Assembly: GCA_019637755.1 (NCBI GenBank)
Contig: JAHBVC010000001.1
Span: 558,001 to 622,000, forward strand
Source of the DNA: Anaerolineales bacterium
GTDB taxonomy: Bacteria; Chloroflexota; Anaerolineae; Anaerolineales; UBA11579
DNA length: 64,000 nucleotides
Reading direction: 5' to 3'
Below the pieces are notes generated by a model that was given only the letters and a program-made list of their open reading frames with translations, did not search any database and was not told the origin of the DNA. The position numbers and the translations under genes were made by a program. Shown here in pieces: positions 25,926 through 34,232 of this stretch. The first letter of the stretch is position 1, and each line of letters begins with the position of its first letter.

Positions 25926-27071
25926 CTAGGGTTGTTGCGGTAGGGTCTGCAGTTGATCCTGTTGGGTGGGCGAAATCAGCGTGTCAATGCGCGGCGTCAA
26001 CCCATACGGCAGCTTGCTGGGCACCGGAATGTTGTAGGTGTTCAGCAGGAATTCCAAGGTCACCGCTTCGGTGGTCACCAGGCTGTCATCACCACTGGGG
26101 CGCAAAGCCAGATTGAGCTCGGCGCCCACGTAGATAAGGTAGTTAAGCGTCACCGCATCCTGCGGGGTCACGATCAGGGTGATGATGTCAGGCGGGTCGG
26201 GCGTCACGGGCACTTCGATCGTCTGGCCGGTGTTCGGGTCGATCTCGGTGCTGGCGGTGGCCGGCTTGACTTCGTTGCCGGCGCTATCGGTGTACAGGTG
26301 GTTGCCGACATGCAGCACCACAATATCCTGCAGCAGGGTCTGGCTTACCAGACGCGGGCGCTGGCTCTCCGAGGGCACGGCGTAGAAGGGCTGGCCGGTC
26401 TGTTCGTCAACGAAGCCTGTACCCAACTGGGCGCTCGGCCCGCCGTTGACCACCTGGGCAGTCAACACATTGATCAGCTCGTTAGCCTCCACGCTGGCGG
26501 TGCTCTGGCCTTCGCTGGTCTGGCCACCGGTCATCAGCGCGTTGCCCGGCTCGAGAATGCCGGCGGTGTTGTTGGGGGTTTGCGTCTGGAAGCTCTGATC
26601 CAAGTCGACTAGCAGCAAGGTAGCGATGACGTTGACATGATCACCGGCGCGCAGGCCATAGGCCAGGCTGGAGAAGCGATCGATGGGGATCGGGAAGGCC
26701 ACCATGCCGGAAGGGATCAGCAGCGCGGTATCCGAGCCACCCTGCTCGACCACTTCAGTGTCGTCGGCCAGCATGCTGGCATTCAGGGGCGTACCGGGCG
26801 TCAGGTCATAGCGTGAACGGCGGCCGGTCACCTGGCTGATATCGGTAAACATGCCTTCGATGGTTTGGTCACTCGGGTAGGAGAGCAGGCCCAATTGTTC
26901 GGCGGTGATCGCTTCGCCACGTGCGATCGGCTGCATCACCATGACAATATCCACAGTGTTGACCGGCTGATCCGCGCTGCCGCCCGCGTTGGAATTGAGC
27001 ACGGCATACAAAGCCACCAGCGCCAAGATCACCAGGATGGCCAGCACGATTAATAGTCTTCCTACACGCAT
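25926..27071 (-). CDS. cpaB: Flp pilus assembly protein CpaB/RcpC
   Basis: A 381-residue protein with one N-terminal transmembrane helix (LLIVLAILVILALVALYAVL) and an extracytoplasmic SAF-like domain (IARGEAITAEQLGLLSYPS). A longer RcpC-type region follows (PSGMVAFPIPIDRFSSLAYG ... GDHVNVIATLLL). In diderms CpaB binds the secretin. No secretin gene occurs here, consistent with a single-membrane Chloroflexota cell. It lies between flp and cpaE. Confidence 0.9.
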   Translation of the reverse strand: MRVGRLLIVLAILVILALVALYAVLNSNAGGSADQPVNTVDIVMVMQPIARGEAITAEQLGLLSYPSDQTIEGMFTDISQVTGRRSRYDLTPGTPLNASMLADDTEVVEQGGSDTALLIPSGMVAFPIPIDRFSSLAYGLRAGDHVNVIATLLLVDLDQSFQTQTPNNTAGILEPGNALMTGGQTSEGQSTASVEANELINVLTAQVVNGGPSAQLGTGFVDEQTGQPFYAVPSESQRPRLVSQTLLQDIVVLHVGNHLYTDSAGNEVKPATASTEIDPNTGQTIEVPVTPDPPDIITLIVTPQDAVTLNYLIYVGAELNLALRPSGDDSLVTTEAVTLEFLLNTYNIPVPSKLPYGLTPRIDTLISPTQQDQLQTLPQQP

Positions 27072-27200
27072 AGTTAAAACCCTTTCGACGCCTTCCCACC
27101 CGACAAGGTGGTATGGGCGCAGAAGTAGTCTACATGAAATTTCGTCAATTTGCCAATCCCGCCTATGGGCTAGGCCGATGCCCTACCGAGCCGCCAGACG

Positions 27201-27231
27201 AATACAGCCCTGGGGTTGCCAGGGCTGTATT
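27201..27231 (-). terminator. Strong stem-loop between flp and cpaB (attenuator or processing site)
   Basis: A perfect 13-bp stem, AATACAGCCCTGG / CCAGGGCTGTATT, with a 5-base loop sits 20 bases after the flp stop on the minus strand. No T tract follows, so partial termination or 3'-end protection of the pilin mRNA fits better than full termination. Confidence 0.7.
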
Positions 27232-27251
27232 ACGAATAGATGTACACCGAA

Positions 27252-27392
27252 TTAGATATTGGCGATGATGTTGCTGAATACGTTACCGATAGATCCGCCG
27301 AGCAAGGACACGATGACGATGACCACAATGGCGACGAGCACCAAGATCAGCGCATATTCTACGAGCCCTTGACCCTTTTGAGAGTTGAACAT
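27252..27392 (-). CDS. flp: Flp-type major pilin
   Basis: A 46-residue protein, starting MFNSQKGQGLVEYALILV. The G/LVEYA prepilin site and a following hydrophobic stretch (VLVAIVVIVIVSLLGG) define a type IVb Flp pilin. AAAGGAGG lies upstream of ATG 27392. First gene of the Tad operon and the likely major pilin, since it has its own strong promoter and a 3' stem-loop. It resembles the orphan copy at 19066 around the cleavage site but is otherwise diverged. Confidence 0.9.
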   Translation of the reverse strand: MFNSQKGQGLVEYALILVLVAIVVIVIVSLLGGSIGNVFSNIIANI

Positions 27393-27446
27393 TAGGAGTT
27401 CCTCCTTTCACTACAAGTTCCCTGCAAGTGCAGAGTTATAGCCTAG

Positions 27447-27475
27447 ATTATAGAAACTGGCGTGTGTTTACGCAA
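27447..27475 (-). promoter_or_regulatory. Promoter of the flp/Tad operon
   Basis: Minus-strand TTGCGT (27470-27475), a 17-base spacer and TATAAT (27447-27452). The expected start gives a leader of about 48 bases carrying the AAAGGAGG ribosome site of flp. Confidence 0.7.
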
Positions 27476-27512
27476 TAGAATTAGAGTACTAAAGGGAAAA
27501 TGGGGACATCTG

Positions 27513-28583
27513 TCAGGTCAGCGGAGCACGCGCTTCGGCTGGCACAGTGAAGGCAAAGCGCGCCCCCTGCCCCGCAGCGCTATCCATGTCAAAGCTGCCC
27601 CCCAGCAAATCCATGCGCTCACGGATCGCCTTCAGGGTCAGCTCGGCCTCGGCGGGCACGGCGTGCGGGTCAAAGCCGCGGCCGTTGTCTTCCACGCTGG
27701 CACGCACCTGGTGCGCGCTGATATCGAGTTGCACCTTCACTGTGGTGGCCTGGGCATGCAGCGCCGCATTGCTCAGCAGCTCCTGAATGGCACGAAAGAC
27801 GACGACTTCCAGGTACGGCTCCAGGCGGCGCTCTGAGCCGCTGACACTTACCGGGATATCCACGCCCATCTTCTCGGCCAGGTAATCGGCATAACGTTTG
27901 ATCGTGGGCACCAAGCCCAGATCATCAAGCATCATCGGCCGCAGATCGAATATGAAGTCACGTACTTTTTGGAAGGTGCTGGAGGCGGCCGCCTTGAGGC
28001 TATTGAGCTCCTGGCGCGCCTGCTCCTGGTCGATCTCGAAGAGGCGCAAGGCGATCTCGGTCTGCAGGATGAAGTTGGAGAGCGCCTGGGCCGGGCCATC
28101 ATGCATTTGGCGCGAAAGGCGCTGGCGCTCCTGCTCCTGGGCCTGGATCATCACTTCGATGGAGTTTTGCGTATTGCGCGCGCCCTCGGGCGGCTTGGTT
28201 TCGCTGGCTTCCGCCTCGCGCAGCTTGGTAAACACCTGCAACTGGCGCTCCAGGCGGGCCTTGTCGCTGTGTAGTTTTTCGAATTGGCCGCGCATCACCA
28301 CCAGGCGCTGCTGCGCCTCCAGCGCGGCGTCATAGGCCACGCGAATATCCGGCGCGGGCACATCATCGATCTGATTCTGAATTTGCTGCAGGTGGGCGGT
28401 GATGGTGGCGTTGCGCTGGGTCAGCTTGTCCAGCTCGCCTTTGCTCTGGGTCAGCAGCAGGTCGATCTCAGCCAGTTCGCGCTGCGTCTGGGTAATTTCC
28501 AGCTCCAGCTCTTCGAAGGCCGAGGCGTTGGTTTGCGCGCCGGCAAATACTGCATCTTGAGACTCAGCCATGGCCGCGCTCAC
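27513..28583 (-). CDS. Soluble NarL-type sensor histidine kinase
   Basis: A 356-residue protein with no transmembrane segment. Residues 25-150 are coiled-coil (LELEITQTQRELAEIDLLLT and onward). The HisKA_3 dimer domain has the phospho-His in RLSRQMHDGPAQALSNFILQ (H161). The ATPase domain ends with a G box, DNGRGFDPHAVPAE. It starts at GTG 28583 in a GTGA overlap with the response regulator stop; ATG 28571 is an alternative. It resembles LiaS/DegS-type kinases. It lies between the pilus operon and its regulator partner, so it could act on pilus genes or on the CpaE receiver. This is inferred. Confidence 0.9.
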   Translation of the reverse strand: MSAAMAESQDAVFAGAQTNASAFEELELEITQTQRELAEIDLLLTQSKGELDKLTQRNATITAHLQQIQNQIDDVPAPDIRVAYDAALEAQQRLVVMRGQFEKLHSDKARLERQLQVFTKLREAEASETKPPEGARNTQNSIEVMIQAQEQERQRLSRQMHDGPAQALSNFILQTEIALRLFEIDQEQARQELNSLKAAASSTFQKVRDFIFDLRPMMLDDLGLVPTIKRYADYLAEKMGVDIPVSVSGSERRLEPYLEVVVFRAIQELLSNAALHAQATTVKVQLDISAHQVRASVEDNGRGFDPHAVPAEAELTLKAIRERMDLLGGSFDMDSAAGQGARFAFTVPAEARAPLT

Positions 28584-29284
28584 TCCTGAACGTGTTTTTC
28601 ATTCTCGTACAATCTTACCCAGCCACGCCGCAAGGCGTAGACGGCCGCCTGGGTGCGATCTTCCACGTTGAGTTTACGCAGCACCGCAGTCACATGATTC
28701 TTAACGGTCTGATGGCTGATATCGAGATGGGTCGCGATCTCTTTGTTGCTCATGCCACGGGTAACGCATTCGAGCACTTCCATCTCGCGGCCGGAGAGCG
28801 GCTCGAACGGCTCGCCGGGGTCACTATAGACCCGGCCGGAGAGCTCGCTGCGCTCGCCCAGCCAGCGTTGCAGGCTGGGCTGGTCGAGCACTTGCTCGCC
28901 GACCACGAAGCCGCCTTGGGCCACGGCACGCACAATATCCACCAGTTTCGAGGGGTCAATATCCTTCACGCAGTAGGCTGCCGCGCCGGCGGCCATGGCG
29001 TGCACCACCTGCGAGCTGTCATCGTAAGCGGTGAGCAGCACCACGCGGGTGGCATTCTTTTTTTCAGTTTTCAGATGGCGGGTGAGCTGTTGGCCGTTGA
29101 TATTGGGCAGGTTGACATCCACCACGGCCACATCCGGCGCCAGTTGCTTGATCAGCGCCAAGCCTGCATGCCCTTCGGCCGCCTGCCCCACAATTTGAAT
29201 GTCGTCTTCAACAGCAAAGGCATCTACCAGCCCTTGTCTAAAAATGGGGTGGTCTTCTACCACCACTACACTGATCGTTGGCAT
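28580..29284 (-). CDS. NarL/FixJ-type response regulator
   Basis: A protein of 234 residues from ATG 29284 (MPTISVVVVEDHPIFRQG); the nine extra residues upstream are unlikely. The receiver has the phospho-Asp at D56 (DVAVVDVNLPNING) and Lys in CVKDIDPSKL. A LuxR-type HTH follows (LSGREMEVLECVTRGMSNKE then IATHLDISHQTVKNHVTAVL). It is encoded just before its kinase with overlapping codons. Targets cannot be read, but the pilus promoter at 27447-27475 is the nearest candidate. Confidence 0.93.
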   Translation of the reverse strand: MPTISVVVVEDHPIFRQGLVDAFAVEDDIQIVGQAAEGHAGLALIKQLAPDVAVVDVNLPNINGQQLTRHLKTEKKNATRVVLLTAYDDSSQVVHAMAAGAAAYCVKDIDPSKLVDIVRAVAQGGFVVGEQVLDQPSLQRWLGERSELSGRVYSDPGEPFEPLSGREMEVLECVTRGMSNKEIATHLDISHQTVKNHVTAVLRKLNVEDRTQAAVYALRRGWVRLYENEKHVQE

Positions 29285-29354
29285 CGGGTTTCGTTCACAC
29301 TTGCTGGGCAAAATTTTACGTAAGGCAGTATAGCATAGCCAGCCTGGCGCCCGA

Positions 29355-30749
29355 TCATTCGCCGGCCGGCCAGCGCAGGATCACCATCTCGCCCGCCGGC
29401 GCGCGCCACACTGGCGCGGCGCGCTGGCTGAGTTGTGGATACCAATCGGGGAAGAGGATCACGTATTCGGCGCGTTGCGCATCGAGGTACTGCGCCAGGC
29501 GCGCCTCATCCCGCAGGAAGGGCACGACCTCGGGCGAAACCAGCCCAGCCAGATCGAGCAGCGGCCGCGGCGCAAAGTAGCCCAGCGCGCCGATGTCGTG
29601 CGCGGCCAGGCGCGCGGATGCGGGCGTGTTGGCGGCCAGCCATTCGGCTGCGGCCACCATGTTGTTTTGAATGAAGGCCACATCGCGCCCATAGGCGCGC
29701 GCCCCAAGGATGTAGAAGGCCAGTGTGCACAATGCCAGCAAGCTGCTCCAGGCAAACCCCAGCCGGCGGCGCCAGTGCGCAGAACGCAGCTGCGCGCTGG
29801 CTGCTAGCGCCCCCGCCGCGGCCAGTACCAGCAAGATCGGGATCACTGGCATGGCATAGCGGCCATGTTGGTAGGTCACCGGCAAGCGCAGCGCGAACAA
29901 CAACGCAAAGCCCAGCAGCCACGCCCCCCACGACAATTCAAGCCAGTGACGCTGGCGCCAGGCGCGCAGGCCACCCACCAGCAGCCCGGGCAGCAACACC
30001 AGCCCGGCGCCGATCAGCGGCTGGGCCAGTTGCGCCGCCCAGCGCGCCCCCAGTGGCTGCGCCAGCAGGGCAGCGTATTCAGCCTGCTTGGCATACAGCG
30101 TGTTGGGCCACCAAGTGCCCGCCACGCTGTGATTGAAAAGCAGATAGGGCACCAGCAGCACACACAGGCCAGCCGCCAAGCCGGCCAGCGTGCCGGCGGG
30201 CCGCGTGCGGCGCACCGCGACCAAGCCCAGCGGGCCGAGCAGGGTCAGCCCTTCGGGGCGCACCAGTACCGCCAGCCCCACCAGCAGCCCGGCGGCAAAG
30301 CCGGGCAGCGGGGTGTGCAGGCTGAGCCACAGCGCCGCCAAACACAGCAGGGCAAACAAGGCCGTCTCCATGCCGGAGCCGGCCGCCCAGACCAGATGGA
30401 ATTCCAGGATCAGCAGTGCGCCTACCCAGGGCGCCCAGGCGGCTTGCGCGGGGCGCAAGCGTGCAAAAGCGGCCGCGCCCAGCAAGCCCAAGCCCCACAG
30501 CGCCAGCCAGCCCAGCAGGCCGGCCCACACTTCGGGGCCAAGCCACGCACTCGGCGTCAGTAGCAGCACCCATAGTACGCTGGTGGCGCCGCCTGACGGC
30601 TGCCCGGGCACGAAGGCCCACTCGCCGCGCTGGGCCAGGTTGCGCGCATAGGTCTGGTGGATCCAGGCGTCATCCAGCGGAAAGCCGTGGCCGCCGCTGG
30701 CCAGCAAATAGCCGCCTAAGGCGGCGGCGGCCAAAAAGCCCAAGGCCAC
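29355..30749 (-). CDS. Polytopic membrane protein, GT-C-like
   Basis: A 464-residue protein with about ten hydrophobic helices. The first loop has FPLDDAWIHQTYARNLAQRG and GQPSGGATSVLW, followed by GSGMETALFALLCLAAL and a LVRPEGLTLLGPL segment. The soluble C-terminus carries AAHDIGALGYFAPRPLLDLA then GL. These features recur in the gene at 37610 (DDAYITFRYARN, GGLETS, LTRPDAVLL, GDVGVLGYF), so the two are paralogues. The DD pair is typical of GT-C sugar transferases. Last gene of the six-gene operon, seven bases after its neighbour. Confidence 0.75.
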   Translation of the reverse strand: MALGFLAAAALGGYLLASGGHGFPLDDAWIHQTYARNLAQRGEWAFVPGQPSGGATSVLWVLLLTPSAWLGPEVWAGLLGWLALWGLGLLGAAAFARLRPAQAAWAPWVGALLILEFHLVWAAGSGMETALFALLCLAALWLSLHTPLPGFAAGLLVGLAVLVRPEGLTLLGPLGLVAVRRTRPAGTLAGLAAGLCVLLVPYLLFNHSVAGTWWPNTLYAKQAEYAALLAQPLGARWAAQLAQPLIGAGLVLLPGLLVGGLRAWRQRHWLELSWGAWLLGFALLFALRLPVTYQHGRYAMPVIPILLVLAAAGALAASAQLRSAHWRRRLGFAWSSLLALCTLAFYILGARAYGRDVAFIQNNMVAAAEWLAANTPASARLAAHDIGALGYFAPRPLLDLAGLVSPEVVPFLRDEARLAQYLDAQRAEYVILFPDWYPQLSQRAAPVWRAPAGEMVILRWPAGE

Positions 30750-30756
30750 ACGCCAA

Positions 30757-32271
30757 TTACGGAAGCCGGAAAATGCGCGTATCGCCCACCTCCCCCAGGA
30801 ATTGCAAACTGCTCAATAACGGCCCAGCGCGGTAGATCGCATCCCAACTGGGCTGGTGATTGGCCTCCAGTATCAATAGGCGCGCATCATAGCGTTGGGC
30901 GGCCTGCCCGGCCGGCCCTGGCCCCCCATGCGGGATCACGATCGCTGGTCGGCCGCTGGCCAGGCTGAAGCCAGCCGGGTTATTGACCAGTACACGCGTC
31001 TCAGGTGCAATGCCCCAGGCGTCCAGCTGCTCGGCCACCTCAACGTAGTGGCGGTAGCCCGCGTCCCAGGCGCCGTGGCTCACGCGCACTTGCACGGCAT
31101 ACGCACTCAGCGCCAAGGCTAAGCCTAAAACCCCCAGCGAAAAGATATGCCCGGCGCGAGTGAGCTCCCAACCGCGCCGCGCCGCGCCCCACTCCAACGC
31201 AGCGTGCAACCCCGCCGCGGTCAGCGCCCAGACCAACGGCTGCAGGGCCGCGGCGGCGTGGAAGAAGCCACCGCGCGCCCCAGCAAACGGAAAGATGAGG
31301 CTGAACACCAGCAACAGTGCCAGCCAGGCCAACGCGCCAGTTTGCACGGCCGCATGGCGGCGCAGGCGCCAGGCGCCCCACACCACCAGCGGTGCCAAAG
31401 CCACCAGGCCGCTGACGACCAGTGTGCTGGCCAGGTTCTGGCCCAGCGCACTGGCGCGCGCCGCCACGATCGCCGGCCAACCGCTGGCCAACCAATGTTG
31501 CAGGCTGAGTTGGCTGGCCGGATAGCTGAATAACTCGTCGTAATTCGTCAGCCACAGCCCCAGGCTGCCGCCCGGCGCCAGTGGGCTGCCGAAGGCGGCC
31601 AGGTTGCGCAGCCACCAGGGCGCCATCACCGCGCTGTAGCCAGCCATACTGAGCCACACCCCTCGCCGGGGTACCAGCCGCCAGGCGGCCCACAGCGCCA
31701 ACAGCAGCCACAGTGGTCCCTCGGCGCGGGCCAGATGTAGCAAGCCAGCCAGCGCGCCGAGTGCCACGGCCTGCCAGGCCGTGCGCAGGCCACCGGCCAG
31801 CCGCACGAAGAACAGCGCGCCGAGCAGCATGGCCAGCGCGAAACTGTCGGTGGTGGCAATGTACGGCAGATAAAAACCGGGCAGCAGCGCCAGCCAGCCG
31901 GCCAAACGCGCCGAGCCACGCCGCCCGGTGAGTTGCATGCTGAGATACGCGCTCAGCGGCGGCAGGCTGGCGGCAGCCAATAGAAACACACTGCGCGCCC
32001 CCCACCAGCCGCCCAGCCAACGCAAGCCGGCCGCGGCCAGCAGCGCGGGCAGCGGCATCCAATAACTGTGTGCCGGATGCGGCAGCCCGGCGGGCGCATC
32101 GAGATAATTCCAGAGGATGTTTTCTCGCAAGCCAGCGCCTGCCGCCAGCGTCTGCCCGGAGAGCAGGTAATACTCCGCATCCATGTAGCCGGGCGAGTGC
32201 TGCAGCGTGGCCACCACCAGCGCCACCAGCAAGCCCAAGCCGAACAGTATCCAATAGTCTTTGCGCGTCAT
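30757..32271 (-). CDS. Polytopic membrane protein, GT-C-like
   Basis: A 504-residue protein with an N-terminal helix (YWILFGLGLLVALVVATL), then GYMDAEYYLLSGQTLAAGAG with an acidic pair and PAHSYWMPLPALLAA. Many helices follow and a short soluble tail (about 410-504). The D-A-E-Y arrangement resembles the first-loop acid of GT-C enzymes. It starts in an ATGA overlap with the preceding gene. Substrate unknown. Confidence 0.7.
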   Translation of the reverse strand: MTRKDYWILFGLGLLVALVVATLQHSPGYMDAEYYLLSGQTLAAGAGLRENILWNYLDAPAGLPHPAHSYWMPLPALLAAAGLRWLGGWWGARSVFLLAAASLPPLSAYLSMQLTGRRGSARLAGWLALLPGFYLPYIATTDSFALAMLLGALFFVRLAGGLRTAWQAVALGALAGLLHLARAEGPLWLLLALWAAWRLVPRRGVWLSMAGYSAVMAPWWLRNLAAFGSPLAPGGSLGLWLTNYDELFSYPASQLSLQHWLASGWPAIVAARASALGQNLASTLVVSGLVALAPLVVWGAWRLRRHAAVQTGALAWLALLLVFSLIFPFAGARGGFFHAAAALQPLVWALTAAGLHAALEWGAARRGWELTRAGHIFSLGVLGLALALSAYAVQVRVSHGAWDAGYRHYVEVAEQLDAWGIAPETRVLVNNPAGFSLASGRPAIVIPHGGPGPAGQAAQRYDARLLILEANHQPSWDAIYRAGPLLSSLQFLGEVGDTRIFRLP

Positions 32272-34232
32272 GGCTGTAACCGGTAGAGCACGTAATCTTC
32301 GTTGAAGTTTTCCACGACTGGCAAGCTGCCCAGCGTGTCTTCCACTACTTGCAAGTTAAACGTATGGAAGTGCTGCGGGTCAGCATAGACGAACTGCGCC
32401 CCCAGGCGATAGTAGAGCACATAGGCATAGCCTTCGGCGCGCCAGCGCGCCAATACTGCCGCCGGCGAGCCACTGACCTGCAGATCGTGCGGCCAACGAT
32501 CGATGATCTCATCCGGCTCACAGTTGGGCAGGCAGGCCCAGCCGCGCGTCTCCCATAGCATCAGGGTGCGCCCGTCCTCTGGCAGGGCGGGCATCACCAA
32601 GGCATACAAGCCGAGATTGCGCTGGCTGTAGGCCTGATCATCCAGCGCCCCGCTCCACCAATCGAGTACGCCACGCTGCACCAGGCCCAGGCTGCTGCCC
32701 AACGCGCTGAGCGCCAAGGCCAGCAGGGTGCTGGCGGCGGCCAGCCGCCCCACGCGCACCGCGCCCAGCCGCAAGCTCTGCGCTTTTTCGAACCCGAATG
32801 CCGCCAGGGTAGCGAAGGCAGGGAATAAGCTGAAGTACAGGTGGCTGCGGATCAAGTGCCCGGTCAGCCGCCCGGCCAGCGCCCAGACGAACAAGCCGCC
32901 CAGTGCCACGATGACGCTGCTGCGTTTCAGGCTGTGCGCCGCGGCTGGCACGCCAGCGGGCAGCAGCGCCAGCAGGCCAAACAGCAACAGCAGCGGGCCG
33001 AGCGAGGTTTCGTAGCCGGCCGCGTTGCCAATGTGCCCGCCTTCGATGCCCAGCCAGGTGGCGCGGAACGGCAAGAGCAGCGCATCCAACCAGTTGCCCT
33101 GGGCGGCAAAGCCCTGATAGTAGCCCAGGCGGATGGCATCCATCTCGCCGCCCGGCAACAGCAATGGGTAAAACGGGTTGCCTGTGGCCAGCGCGTTGCG
33201 TAGCAGCCAGGGCGCCGCGCACAGCAACGCCGCCGCCAGGTAGCGCAGCAGCGCACGCCAATCCGGTTTGCCGGCGAGCACAAACACCAAGCCGCCGAGG
33301 GGTGCATAGATGCCTGCGGTGTACTTGCTGCCAAAGGCCAACCCACACAGCACGCCCGCCCACAGCGCCCAACGCGCTTGGCGTTGGCGCAGCCACAGCT
33401 CAAGAAAGAACAGCACACCCCAGCCCATCAGCAGGCCGGGCCAATCCACATAGGCCGAGCTGAGCGCAGTGACCAGCGAGGCGCCGCTGAGCAAGGCGGC
33501 CAGCGCCACCCAGGCGGCCCGCGCCGAAAGCTGCTGGCTCAACTGGCCCAGCAAGCCCAATGCCGCCAGCAGCCCCATGCCCCAGGCCACTACCGCGCCC
33601 TGGGTGGCACCCAACGCCGCAGCCCAGGTCATCAGCATGTGCACCACCTGGGGGAAGCCCCAATACATGATCTCGCTGAGATAGCCCACCTGGCCATTGG
33701 CGATGTACAACTTGGGCAAGCTGAGATGATAGACCAGGGCATCGAAGGCCAGCGGCGGCGCCAGCGCCACCAACAAGGCCCCGGCAAAGATCAGCGCGCA
33801 CAGCCCGGCCAGCAGGCGCCCCAGGCGGCCACTGGCCGCCCACAGCGTCGCCAGGCTGGCGGCATCCTGCCACCAGCTCGCCAGAGAGCGGCGCAGCAGG
33901 CCCAGTACTATCGCCAAAGCGGCCCAGGCCACCCAGGCCTGCGTGCCGATCGAGGAACCCAATAGCAAATAGAGAAAGCTCAGCATGCCCAAGCCCAGCG
34001 CAGCGCGCACGGCCAGGCGTGCCAGCGGGGCGGCGTCTAGCGCGCCGAGCAGGCGCGTGCCCAGCGCCCCAGCGGCGGAGAAGAGCAGGCCGGTGCACAG
34101 CAGATCACGCCCGGCGCGTGCCAGCTGCACGGCAAACTGCGGCGTGAACGGGCGGTGGAAGGCGTAGTAATAGGCCAGACCAAACGCCAGCCACAGCAGC
34201 ACGCCCAGCGCCAACCAGGGGCGCGCCTTCAT
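32268..34232 (-). CDS. Large polytopic membrane protein, GT-C-like
   Basis: A protein of 654 residues from ATG 34232 (MKARPWLALGVLLWLAFGLA), which overlaps the TGA of the GT87 gene. A longer frame from 34274 is unlikely. A central signature, LAFDALVYHLSLPKLYIANG then EIMYWGFPQVVHMLMTWAAA, is shared by large bacterial membrane glycosyltransferase-like proteins. About a dozen helices precede a soluble tail (about 555-654). It is embedded in an operon of similar proteins. Function inferred only as envelope sugar transfer. Confidence 0.7.
   Translation of the reverse strand: MKARPWLALGVLLWLAFGLAYYYAFHRPFTPQFAVQLARAGRDLLCTGLLFSAAGALGTRLLGALDAAPLARLAVRAALGLGMLSFLYLLLGSSIGTQAWVAWAALAIVLGLLRRSLASWWQDAASLATLWAASGRLGRLLAGLCALIFAGALLVALAPPLAFDALVYHLSLPKLYIANGQVGYLSEIMYWGFPQVVHMLMTWAAALGATQGAVVAWGMGLLAALGLLGQLSQQLSARAAWVALAALLSGASLVTALSSAYVDWPGLLMGWGVLFFLELWLRQRQARWALWAGVLCGLAFGSKYTAGIYAPLGGLVFVLAGKPDWRALLRYLAAALLCAAPWLLRNALATGNPFYPLLLPGGEMDAIRLGYYQGFAAQGNWLDALLLPFRATWLGIEGGHIGNAAGYETSLGPLLLLFGLLALLPAGVPAAAHSLKRSSVIVALGGLFVWALAGRLTGHLIRSHLYFSLFPAFATLAAFGFEKAQSLRLGAVRVGRLAAASTLLALALSALGSSLGLVQRGVLDWWSGALDDQAYSQRNLGLYALVMPALPEDGRTLMLWETRGWACLPNCEPDEIIDRWPHDLQVSGSPAAVLARWRAEGYAYVLYYRLGAQFVYADPQHFHTFNLQVVEDTLGSLPVVENFNEDYVLYRLQP

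Noticed and set aside
27393-27512. Possible small gene between flp and the histidine kinase
   Set aside because: The stretch holds the flp promoter and leader and has no frame with a plausible start and ribosome site.
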